From the NCBI RefSeq assembly GCF_011398355.1, contig NZ_AP021889.1:744001-808000 (forward strand): 64,000 nucleotides of DNA. The letters are read 5' to 3'. How positions within the stretch are numbered: position 1 is the first letter of the stretch; every line of letters starts with the position of its first letter. A program made the position numbers and the translations under genes. The notes below the pieces were generated by a model that saw nothing but the letters and a program-made list of their open reading frames with translations, had not been told where the DNA came from and searched no databases. This document shows, in pieces, positions 36,324 through 44,351 of this stretch. This DNA is from Thiosulfatimonas sediminis (lineage in GTDB: Bacteria; Pseudomonadota; Gammaproteobacteria; Thiomicrospirales; Thiomicrospiraceae).

Positions 36324-36788
36324 TTATTGCATCACAAAGCGTTCGAGATAAACGTCTTGCAGCAAGTCAGGATAGAGTTTGTGTTTTTCGAGAATAGCAC
36401 GTGCGGTGGTTAAAATCTCTTGGCGTAAAATATCCGGTCCGTCTGGCGTGTTCAATTTGGTGTATGTCTGGCTGCGCAAGACGCGGTCGATGTCGTTTTT
36501 CAGAATCGGTCTTAGATGTTCCATCTCCACTTCCACCAGCTGTGGATAGTAGCTCATAAATTTTAAGTCTATCGCTAAGAATTTGGCTTTACCTTCGCCT
36601 TGAAAGTTCACTACATTTTTTTCCATTGAGAAATATTTGGGGATTTTTTCTGCAGGCGGTTCAAATTGTTTGTATTTGGGTGAGTATTGCGCAAATTCGC
36701 TTTCTGCTGCGAGTAAGGTATTGGGGAGTGTTAAGCTTAAGCTCAGTAGCGTGCCAATAAGCCAAGGATGGATATGAGTTTTGTTCAT
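36324..36788 (-). CDS. FliL-family protein with signal peptide
   Basis: The 154-residue protein has an N-terminal hydrophobic segment (about 9-27) ending LLAAES and a FliL-like periplasmic domain. Matching stretches are NVVNFQGEGKAKFLAIDLKFM, LRPILKNDIDRVLRSQTY, PDGPDILRQEILTTARAIL and the typical end VYLERFVMQ. FliL proteins associate with stator units of the flagellar motor. Here the hydrophobic segment looks cleavable, which would leave the protein soluble in the periplasm; that is a guess. It lies near the orphan flagellin but outside any flagellar operon. Confidence 0.75.
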   Translation of the reverse strand: MNKTHIHPWLIGTLLSLSLTLPNTLLAAESEFAQYSPKYKQFEPPAEKIPKYFSMEKNVVNFQGEGKAKFLAIDLKFMSYYPQLVEVEMEHLRPILKNDIDRVLRSQTYTKLNTPDGPDILRQEILTTARAILEKHKLYPDLLQDVYLERFVMQ

Positions 36789-36907
36789 GTGTTGCGCTCC
36801 GCGATAATCGTATTTTCATTGTACCGAAAAGCAGTAAACGCAATGCTTAGACGTTGCGTTTTTTGATTCAGTTCAAGACGGGGTTAGATGCTTAAATCGA
36901 TGGCAAT

Positions 36908-36933
36908 AAAAAAACCCCGCGAGTGCGGGGTTT
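36908..36933 (-). terminator. Terminator of glnK-amtB
   Basis: AAACCCCGC (36912-36920) pairs perfectly with GCGGGGTTT (36925-36933) around a 4-nt loop. The minus strand continues into a T run, and the hairpin lies 47 bp past the amtB stop. Confidence 0.88.
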
Positions 36934-36979
36934 AAAGGTTACCGTGGAGTTTGGTAAATTTTATTGCGTTGGGTTCAAA

Positions 36980-38227
36980 TTATTTTGTGAACTCTGGGTA
37001 AGCTTCCATACCACACTCAGATTGGTCTGCACCGATGTATTCGTCTTCTTCTGAGATACGGATGCCCATCACTGCTTTGATGATGGCCCAGACAATCAAG
37101 CTGGTTACGAATACCCAAGCGAAGATCACTGCAATACCGGTTAACTGTGCAACAATTGTTGCGTCAGGGTTAGTGAATGTGACCGCAAGTAGACCGAAGA
37201 TACCGACAACACCGTGAACTGAAATTGCACCCACTGGATCGTCAATTTTAAATTTCTTGTCAACTACTAGGATAGCAAGGACCACGATAATACCACCCAC
37301 TAAACCGATTAAGGTTGCTTCTAAAGCCGATGGCGTTAGAGGCTCAGCGGTGATTGCAACTAGACCCGCTAGTGCGCCGTTTAACATCATTGTTAGGTCT
37401 GCTTTACCGAACTTGATTTTCGACATCAGTAGGGCACCGATAACACCACCGGCAGCCGCCATAAGAGTGTTCACGAAAATCATTGCAACCGCGTTTGCTT
37501 CTTCAACGTTTGAGATTTTAAGCTCAGAACCGCCGTTGAAACCGAACCAACCTAGCCATAGAATGAACGTCCCAAGAGTTGCTAAAGGTAGGTTTGCACC
37601 TGGAATAGCGCGAGACTCGCCTTCCGCTGTGTATTTCCCTTTACGAGCACCTAGTAGTAGTACACCTGCTAGAGCCGCCGCCGCACCTGCCATGTGAACA
37701 ACACCAGAACCAGCGAAGTCAAGGAAACCTAGACCATCAAGGAAACCGCCGCCCCATTTCCAAAAACCTTGCATTGGATAGATGAATGCAGTGAAAACAA
37801 TTGCAAAAGCGAAGAATGACATTAACTTCATACGCTCAGCAACCGCACCAGAAACAACTGACATCGCCGTTGCAACGAACACAACTTGGAAGAAGAAGTC
37901 TGACATACCTGAATAGTAAGGCGCATCATCACCACCCGCAATGACATCAGCGACAGCATTGTCACCACCAATCAAGAACGAGATACCTGGGAAGTAAGCT
38001 GAAACTGCTTCACCTGGATACATGATGTTGTAGCCAACCAGCATGTACATAATACAGGCGATGGCAAAAAGCCCGACGTTTTTGGCTAAGATTTCAGTGG
38101 TGTTTTTGGTACGCACCATCCCCGCTTCTAGCATGGCAAACCCGGCTGCCATCCACATAACTAAAGCCCCTGACATCAAAAAATAAAATGTGTCTAGGGC
38201 ATAACTGACTTGTAATATTTGTTCCAT
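36980..38227 (-). CDS. amtB: Ammonium transporter AmtB
   Basis: The 415-residue channel has eleven predicted transmembrane helices and conducts ammonium into the cell as a trimer. Visible signatures include AAGFAMLEAGMVRTKN near the N-terminus, SGVVHMAGAAAALAG, LGTFILWLGWFGFNGGS, and SVHGVVGIFGLLAV with the second pore histidine. There is no obvious cleavable signal peptide. It lies 17 bp downstream of glnK, the usual pair; the PII protein blocks the channel when nitrogen is plentiful. Expression is probably from the sigma-54/NtrC-type promoter upstream of glnK. Confidence 0.95.
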   Translation of the reverse strand: MEQILQVSYALDTFYFLMSGALVMWMAAGFAMLEAGMVRTKNTTEILAKNVGLFAIACIMYMLVGYNIMYPGEAVSAYFPGISFLIGGDNAVADVIAGGDDAPYYSGMSDFFFQVVFVATAMSVVSGAVAERMKLMSFFAFAIVFTAFIYPMQGFWKWGGGFLDGLGFLDFAGSGVVHMAGAAAALAGVLLLGARKGKYTAEGESRAIPGANLPLATLGTFILWLGWFGFNGGSELKISNVEEANAVAMIFVNTLMAAAGGVIGALLMSKIKFGKADLTMMLNGALAGLVAITAEPLTPSALEATLIGLVGGIIVVLAILVVDKKFKIDDPVGAISVHGVVGIFGLLAVTFTNPDATIVAQLTGIAVIFAWVFVTSLIVWAIIKAVMGIRISEEDEYIGADQSECGMEAYPEFTK

Positions 38228-38244
38228 TGTTTTTCCCCTATCTA

Positions 38245-38649
<405 letters not shown>

Positions 38650-38741
38650 TTAATTTATCTTTTAATTCAAATGGTTACGTTGTTTTTTGTGGTGAATCCC
38701 TTGTTTTATTGATTTGTCATTTGGTTTTTTTGTTCCAAGGT

Positions 38742-38768
38742 GGTGCAAGTGGGTTTTTTTAAGGTGCA
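38742..38768. promoter_or_regulatory. Paired GGTGCA motifs, candidate NtrC enhancer for glnK
   Basis: GGTGCA occurs at 38742-38747 and 38763-38768, 21 bp apart (two helical turns). This is the half-site of the known NtrC dyad TGCACC-N5-GGTGCA. The pair sits about 110 bp upstream of the sigma-54-like element and directly in front of the divergent methyltransferase gene. Confidence 0.5.
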
Positions 38769-38783
38769 AGAGTGGTTTCATAG

Positions 38784-39590
38784 GTGAAGTTTCTGACAGA
38801 GCAAAATTTTCCGCCAATTGCTAAGGCGCTCTTGGCGCAGTTTTTTGCCATGCTATTGTTAGGGTTGACGGTTTTTCTTTTAGCGCAGTTTGTTGCACCA
38901 CCGTTTTCAGATGGTTTTCTGCTCTTTTTACAGACTGCTTATGCGGTCTTGTTAACCACACTTTTTGTCTTGCCGCGTTGGTGGTATCTGATTCAAATTC
39001 TCCTTCCTGGTGGGCTTTATCTTGCCCTGAGTGCTGGCGCAAACCCTTTGCTGGCGCTGGTTTTGTTTGTGTTGTTGGTGCTGGTCTTTAAGAATGCTTT
39101 CTTAGAGCGCGTTCCGCTGTATTTAAGTAATCAGACGACTCGTCTGGCTTTGGCGCAGTTAGCTCGAGAAAATCAATTGCGGCGTTTTATGGATTTGGGA
39201 TGTGGTAATGGTCTTAATGTGCGTTTTATGGCTGAGCAGCCGGGGATTGATGCTGCATTGGGTGTGGAGACTGCGCCAATTCCTCTATGGATAGCAAAGC
39301 TACGTAATTTACGCGGTGGCGGCACTGTTTTGGCGCAAAATTTATGGCATACCTCTTTGTTTGATGTTTCGCTGGCCTATGCTTTTCTTTCGCCTGAACC
39401 AATGGCTAAATTATGGCAAAAGGTGTTGCAAGAGATGCCGGATCAAGGTTTTTTTGTCTCTAATAGCTTTGCTGTGCCAAGCGTGACGCCAAGTGAAATC
39501 TGGCAGTTGAATGATCGGCGTCAAACGAAGCTTTATATTTATAAAATAGCTGAATTTCGAGGAGGTGATTTACCTCCTTCTAGTGCTTAA
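38784..39590 (+). CDS. Membrane-anchored class I SAM-dependent methyltransferase
   Basis: The 268-residue protein has three to four N-terminal transmembrane helices (about residues 13-105). A Rossmann methyltransferase domain follows, with the SAM motif FMDLGCGNGLNVRFM near residue 136 and a later DVSLAYAFLSPEPMAKLW. The substrate is unknown. It starts with GTG and has a poor ribosome site. It ends 11 bp before glnE and may share its transcript. It diverges from glnK across the NtrC-like motifs. Confidence 0.75.
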   Translation: MKFLTEQNFPPIAKALLAQFFAMLLLGLTVFLLAQFVAPPFSDGFLLFLQTAYAVLLTTLFVLPRWWYLIQILLPGGLYLALSAGANPLLALVLFVLLVLVFKNAFLERVPLYLSNQTTRLALAQLARENQLRRFMDLGCGNGLNVRFMAEQPGIDAALGVETAPIPLWIAKLRNLRGGGTVLAQNLWHTSLFDVSLAYAFLSPEPMAKLWQKVLQEMPDQGFFVSNSFAVPSVTPSEIWQLNDRRQTKLYIYKIAEFRGGDLPPSSA

Positions 39591-39601
39591 TAAGGAAGAG
39601 T

Positions 39602-42340
39602 ATGAAATACGATTTATCGCAAATTAAACAGTGGAGTCCCTATGTTGAGCGAAATTTAGCTCGCTATCCCCATTTGCTTGAAGCTGAGAATTGGCAGAGT
39701 AAATTCGCGCAAGGGCAGTTGTATCAGCAGGTTTATGCGGTCGTCAGCAGTGCGCAGAGTGAAGTGGAGTTAAAGCGTCATTTGCGTCAACAACGTAATT
39801 GGCAGATGGTGCGGATTGCGCTACGCGATTTATCTGGTTTGGCGGACTTGCTGGAATCAATGCGCGATATTTCTGATCTTGCGGATGCGCTGGTAAATGC
39901 CGCGCTGGATTGGAACTATGCCAAGTTAAGTGAGCGCTTTGGGGTTCCGATTGGGGAGGAAACCGGAGAGCCGCAAAAAATGCTGGTTATCGGCATGGGA
40001 AAATTGGGTGGCCAAGAATTGAATTTTTCTTCGGATATCGATTTGATTTTTGCCTATCCAGAACGTGGGCAAACCAATGGACGCAAACAAATTTCTAATG
40101 AGGAATTTTTTATCAAGCTTGGCCAGCAGATGAATAAATCTCTGGTGGAAATGGATGGTGATGGTTTTGTGTATCGTGTTGATATGCGTTTGCGTCCATT
40201 TGGCGATACCGGTGTTTTAGCGGTCAGTTTTGCTGCTTTGGAGCATTATTATGAGGCGCATGGTCGCGCTTGGGAGCGTTATGCCTTAGTTAAGGCGCGA
40301 GTGATGGCTGGTGACGCGACGCAAGCCAAGGAGTTGTTTGATGTATTGCGCCCGTTTGTTTATCGCCGTTATATTGACTTTAGTGCCATGGATTCGTTGC
40401 GTGATTTAAAGCGCATGATCAGTGATCAAGTTAAGAAGAAGGGGATGCAAGATAATATCAAGCTTGGACCGGGTGGTATTCGGGAGATTGAATTTATTGT
40501 GCAGGCGTTTCAGTTGGTGCATGGCGGGCGTGACCGCGGCTTGCAGGGTCGGCAGTTGTTGCCTACCTTGGCGTTGTTGGTTGAGCGGGGGTTTTTGACT
40601 TCTGATGTTGCCGAGTCTTTGCAGCAGGCGTATTGCTTTTTGCGTCGTGCTGAAAATCGTTTGCAGATGTGGGAAGACATGCAGATTCATGATTTGCCGG
40701 TGAGTGCGCCGCAACAGTTGGCGTTGGCGCAGAGCATGGGTTTTGATGATTATGCAGCATTTTTGGCTGTGTTAAATACCCACCGTGCTTTTGTGCAAGC
40801 CCAGTTTGGGTTGGTATTTGATGAGCAAGAGCAAGATGATGAGCGCGGTGCGTTGGGGCAGTTGTGGCAGGGTGATTTGGATGATGATGGGTTGCTTGCC
40901 GAGTTTGAGTTGTCTGATGCGCGCAAACAAGAAGTGTTAAGTTTGCTTAAAGGGTTTAAACAGTCTCGCGCCTTGCAGATGTTAAGCAAAGACGCCCAAG
41001 AGCGTTTAGACGCGGTAATGCCGATTCTAATTAATGAGGCTTTAAAACCGGAGTACGACAAAGTTGCTCTTAGTCGTGCCTTGGCGGTGATTGAAGCAAT
41101 TGTGCGCCGCAGTGTTTATCTGGTGCTATTAAAGGAGAATCCTGAGGCGTTGAAGCATCTGTTACAGCTCTGTCATGTCAGTGCATGGCTGAGTGAGATG
41201 CTAGTGAAATATCCTGCGTTGCTTGATCAGTTAATTGATGAGCGCAGCCTGTATTCGCCATTAGACGCGCAATCTCTGCTAAAAGAGGCGTGGAGTCTGT
41301 TGGAACAGAGTGATTTGGATGAAGAGCGTTTTATGCAGGATTTACGCCAATGGCGTCACGCTCAAGTGTTTAAGGTTGCGGCCGCAGATGTTACTGGAAA
41401 TGTCCATATCATGAAAGTGAGTGATTATCTGACCTGGATTGCTGAGGCGGTATTGAAAGTAACGGTTGAGTTTGCTTGGCGTTTGATGCGCCAAAAAAGC
41501 GGTGTGCCGGGTGGTTTGAATGAAGCTTCGCAGAACCCTTTTATGGTGCTGGGTTACGGCAAATTAGGCGGCATTGAGTTGGGTTACGGTTCTGATTTGG
41601 ATATTGTGATGCTTTATCAGGGGGTTGAGCCAAGTGCGCAGGCTGTTTCGGCAAGTGGTCGTACGTTGGACAATTCCTTGTATTTCGTTCGTATGGGACA
41701 GAAGGTAATTTCGTTAATTACCACGTTAATGCCGGCCGGTGTGCTCTATGAATTGGATACGCGTTTGCGTCCCAATGGTGCCTCCGGCATGATGGTGGTG
41801 AGCTTTGATGAGTTTGTAAAGTATCAGCAAAACAAAGCGTGGACTTGGGAGCATCAGGCTTTGGTGCGGGTGCGCGCAGTGGTTGCCAGTGATGCGGCAC
41901 AGCGGGCTTTTAACGATTTTAAACAGCAATTTATTGGTCAGTCGCGCGATCTAACGGTGTTGCGAACTGAGGTGGCTGATATGCGTCGTAAGATGCAGGA
42001 TTCCTTAGATAAGTCAGATACAGAGTTGTTTGATTTAAAGCAAGGCCGTGGCGGGATTGTGGATATTGAGTTTATGATGCAGTATCTGGTTTTGGGGTAC
42101 GCGCATCGTTATCCTGATTTGCTGACATTCAGTGATAATATGCGAATTTTGGAAGCAGTGGCGCGCAACCAGCTTTTGACTCAACAACAGGTAGCAGATT
42201 TGATGGATGCTTATCAGGTGTATCGTTCCAAATACCATCGCCTGTCGTTACAGAATGAAAGTGCTTTAGTGCCATTGACTTGTTATCCAACGCAGCGCGA
42301 TGCGGTGGCAGGGGTTTGGCAAGCTTTGATGGTTGATTGA
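39602..42340 (+). CDS. glnE: Glutamine synthetase adenylyltransferase/adenylyl-removing enzyme
   Basis: Bifunctional enzyme that adds or removes AMP on the active-site-proximal tyrosine of glutamine synthetase, under PII control. The 912-residue protein has two nucleotidyltransferase halves. The N-terminal half shows GMGKLGGQELNFSSDIDLI (131-149) for removal, and the C-terminal half shows GYGKLGGIELGYGSDLDIVM (651-670) for addition. Conserved DMRLRPFG and DTRLRPNGASG follow each. The length is normal. GGAAGAG precedes the start. It is convergent with its target glnA across a bidirectional terminator. Confidence 0.96.
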   Translation: MKYDLSQIKQWSPYVERNLARYPHLLEAENWQSKFAQGQLYQQVYAVVSSAQSEVELKRHLRQQRNWQMVRIALRDLSGLADLLESMRDISDLADALVNAALDWNYAKLSERFGVPIGEETGEPQKMLVIGMGKLGGQELNFSSDIDLIFAYPERGQTNGRKQISNEEFFIKLGQQMNKSLVEMDGDGFVYRVDMRLRPFGDTGVLAVSFAALEHYYEAHGRAWERYALVKARVMAGDATQAKELFDVLRPFVYRRYIDFSAMDSLRDLKRMISDQVKKKGMQDNIKLGPGGIREIEFIVQAFQLVHGGRDRGLQGRQLLPTLALLVERGFLTSDVAESLQQAYCFLRRAENRLQMWEDMQIHDLPVSAPQQLALAQSMGFDDYAAFLAVLNTHRAFVQAQFGLVFDEQEQDDERGALGQLWQGDLDDDGLLAEFELSDARKQEVLSLLKGFKQSRALQMLSKDAQERLDAVMPILINEALKPEYDKVALSRALAVIEAIVRRSVYLVLLKENPEALKHLLQLCHVSAWLSEMLVKYPALLDQLIDERSLYSPLDAQSLLKEAWSLLEQSDLDEERFMQDLRQWRHAQVFKVAAADVTGNVHIMKVSDYLTWIAEAVLKVTVEFAWRLMRQKSGVPGGLNEASQNPFMVLGYGKLGGIELGYGSDLDIVMLYQGVEPSAQAVSASGRTLDNSLYFVRMGQKVISLITTLMPAGVLYELDTRLRPNGASGMMVVSFDEFVKYQQNKAWTWEHQALVRVRAVVASDAAQRAFNDFKQQFIGQSRDLTVLRTEVADMRRKMQDSLDKSDTELFDLKQGRGGIVDIEFMMQYLVLGYAHRYPDLLTFSDNMRILEAVARNQLLTQQQVADLMDAYQVYRSKYHRLSLQNESALVPLTCYPTQRDAVAGVWQALMVD

Positions 42341-42352
42341 GTTGGGTGTTAA

Positions 42353-42385
42353 GGTGGTTTGAATATTTGGGTGGTTTGAATATTT
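42353..42385. repeat. Short tandem duplication after glnE
   Basis: GGTGGTTTGAATATTT occurs twice in a row (42353-42368 and 42370-42385), separated by one base. It starts 13 bp past the glnE stop and is noncoding. Confidence 0.8.
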
Positions 42386-42442
42386 AGGTCTGTTATGGCC
42401 GCCTTCAAGTTCGCCCAGTATTTGCGTTATTGTTTCTTGTGT

Positions 42443-42479
42443 AAGCCAATGGAACTCTACTGTTGAGTTTCCTTGGCTT
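42443..42479. repeat. Long imperfect hairpin between glnE and glnA
   Basis: AAGCCAATGGAACTC (42443-42457) pairs with GAGTTTCCTTGGCTT (42465-42479) with two internal mismatches. No T tract follows on either strand. It sits beside the bidirectional terminator and may be an extra 3'-end processing or stability element. Confidence 0.5.
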
Positions 42480-42486
42480 AGAATGT

Positions 42487-42516
42487 AAAAAAGCCTCGAA
42501 TAACGAGGCTTTTTTT
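42487..42516. terminator. Bidirectional terminator between glnE and glnA
   Basis: AAAAAAGCCTCG (42487-42498) pairs perfectly with CGAGGCTTTTTT (42504-42515) around AATAA. A and T runs on both sides allow use by both convergent genes. Confidence 0.9.
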
Positions 42517-42557
42517 ATGTCCGCTTGTAAATAACCAAGCGGTAACTCTGGCAAAAA

Positions 42558-43964
42558 TTATGCAGAGTAGTACATATCGAACTCAACTGGGTGGGTAGTT
42601 GCACGGAAACGGGTCACGTCTTCCATCTTCAGCTTGATGTAAGAGTCAATAACGTCATCAGTGAATACGCCGCCTAGTTTCAAGAAATCGCGGTCCGCAG
42701 AAAGGGCTTCCAGTGCTTCATCAAGTGATGCACAAACAGTTGCGTAGGTTGCTTCTTCTTCTGGCTCTAGGTCGTACAAGTCTTTTTCAGACGGTGCGCC
42801 CGGATCAATCTTGTTAAGAATACCGTCAAGACCAGCCATCATTGATGCCGTAAACGCTAGGTATGGGTTTGCTGTTGGATCTGGGAAGCGTAGTTCTACA
42901 CGGCGCGCACGCTCAGATGGCGCGTATGGAATACGGATTGACGCTGAACGGTTTTTACCAGAGTACGCCAATAGAATCGGTGCTTCAAAACCAGGAACTA
43001 GACGCTTGTAAGAGTTAGTACCAGGGTTAGTGAACGCATTCAAAGCACGAGCGTGCTTGATTAGGCCACCGATATACCAAATGGCTTCTTGAGAAAGGCC
43101 AGAGTACACGTCACCAGCAAAAATGTTTTTGCCATCTTTAGAAAGTGACATATTGATGTGCATACCAGAACCGTTGTCGCCAACAATTGGTTTTGCCATA
43201 AATGTCGCTGTTTTACCGAGTGCGTGACAGGTGTTGTGAACCGCATATTTCAGGATCTGCACTTCGTCAGCTTTTGCAGTTAGGGTGTTACCACCTACAG
43301 CAAGTTCACATTGACCGCCGTTAGCAACTTCGTGGTGGTGTGCTTCTAGTTTAAGGCCCATGGCTTCCGCCATTGCGCAGATGTCAGCACGAACTTCATG
43401 TAGCTGATCAACTGGTGGTACTGGAAAGTAACCGCCTTTAACACGAGGGCGGTGACCCATGTTACCGCCTTCGTAAGCTTTTTCTGTGTTCCATGCGGCT
43501 TCGTTAGAGTCAATTTTAACGAAAGAACCGGTCATGTCTGCACCCCAACGTACGTCGTCGAAAATGAAGAATTCAGGTTCTGGGCCGAAGAATGCAGAAT
43601 CTGCAATACCGGTAGATTTTAGATAAGCTTCTGCACGCTTAGCGATGCCACGAGGGTCTTTCTCGTATGCTTCCATGGTAGAAGGTTCAAGAATCATACA
43701 ACGGATAATTAGCGTTGAATCATTAGTGAAAGGGTCCATAACGTAACCGTCAGTCTGAGGCATTAACACCATGTCAGAGTTGTGGATACCTTTCCAACCG
43801 CGGATAGATGAACCGTCGAAAGACTGACCGTCGGTGAAGAAGTCTTCATCAACTCTTGATGCTGGAATGGTTACGTGTTGTTCTTTACCGATAGTATCCG
43901 TAAAGCGTAGGTCAATCCATTTTACGTCGTTTTCTTTGATTAAATCTAAAATAGCTTGTGGCAT
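42558..43964 (-). CDS. glnA: Glutamine synthetase type I
   Basis: Makes glutamine from glutamate and ammonia with ATP; forms dodecamers in the cytoplasm. The 468-residue protein has [25 protein letters not shown], the metal-site [12 protein letters not shown] and [12 protein letters not shown]. It also has [17 protein letters not shown] and the adenylylation-site region DLYDLEPEE near residue 395, so it is the GlnE-regulated class. Transcription is probably from the sigma-54-type promoter at 44016 with paired upstream GGTGCA motifs. Confidence 0.98.
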   Translation of the reverse strand: MPQAILDLIKENDVKWIDLRFTDTIGKEQHVTIPASRVDEDFFTDGQSFDGSSIRGWKGIHNSDMVLMPQTDGYVMDPFTNDSTLIIRCMILEPSTMEAYEKDPRGIAKRAEAYLKSTGIADSAFFGPEPEFFIFDDVRWGADMTGSFVKIDSNEAAWNTEKAYEGGNMGHRPRVKGGYFPVPPVDQLHEVRADICAMAEAMGLKLEAHHHEVANGGQCELAVGGNTLTAKADEVQILKYAVHNTCHALGKTATFMAKPIVGDNGSGMHINMSLSKDGKNIFAGDVYSGLSQEAIWYIGGLIKHARALNAFTNPGTNSYKRLVPGFEAPILLAYSGKNRSASIRIPYAPSERARRVELRFPDPTANPYLAFTASMMAGLDGILNKIDPGAPSEKDLYDLEPEEEATYATVCASLDEALEALSADRDFLKLGGVFTDDVIDSYIKLKMEDVTRFRATTHPVEFDMYYSA

Positions 43965-44015
43965 TGAGATAAATCCTTGTGAAGGGTTTGCTTAAAATTA
44001 ACAGTCTGGATATTA

Positions 44016-44030
44016 GCTTGAATCGTGCCA
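44016..44030 (-). promoter_or_regulatory. Sigma-54-type promoter of glnA
   Basis: On the minus strand TGGCACGATTCAAGC keeps the -24 TGGCAC and the -12 GC with correct spacing. It lies 52 bp before the glnA ATG. Confidence 0.65.
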
Positions 44031-44138
44031 GATTGCACCTTTTTTTTTAAAACGCACTAACTTGTTGAATTATATGGTAATAGGATTGCATTTATGGCCT
44101 TGGTTTTAGCGTGGGAATTGTGGCGCTTGTTTTAAATG

Positions 44139-44166
44139 GGTGCAAAGTTTGTTTTTGTTTGGTGCA
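44139..44166. promoter_or_regulatory. Paired GGTGCA motifs, candidate NtrC enhancer for glnA
   Basis: GGTGCA occurs at 44139-44144 and 44161-44166, each followed by AA, 22 bp apart. A reverse TGCACC is at 44034-44039 beside the promoter. The arrangement mirrors that upstream of glnK. Confidence 0.5.
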
Positions 44167-44194
44167 AAAACCGGTTTTTAATAGATGACAGTGA

Positions 44195-44212
44195 TGTTAC
44201 AGAAATGTAACA
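44195..44212. repeat. Inverted repeat TGTTACA-GAAA-TGTAACA
   Basis: This is a perfect 7-bp dyad with a 4-bp spacer in the glnA-pstC divergent region, 14 bp upstream of the Pho box. It resembles an operator for a dimeric regulator, but the regulator is unknown. Confidence 0.5.
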
Positions 44213-44225
44213 AAGTGTGCTGAAT

Positions 44226-44254
44226 TTGTTATTTGACTGTCATATAGCCTATCT
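44226..44254 (+). promoter_or_regulatory. Pho box upstream of the pst-pho operon
   Basis: Three 7-bp units spaced by 4 bp: TTGTTAT (44226), CTGTCAT (44237) and CCTATCT (44248). The middle unit is a perfect PhoB half-site and the outer ones are degenerate. It lies about 100 bp before pstC. Further CTGTCA-like motifs are at 44185 (reverse) and 44276. Confidence 0.6.
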
Positions 44255-44351
44255 ATTATTCACGCTTAAATATAACTGTCAGTAAAAACGTTGAAAATTT
44301 CGTTGTTTTTTGAAGTCGCTCAACGTTTGACAAAGTGTGATAGGTAACTTT

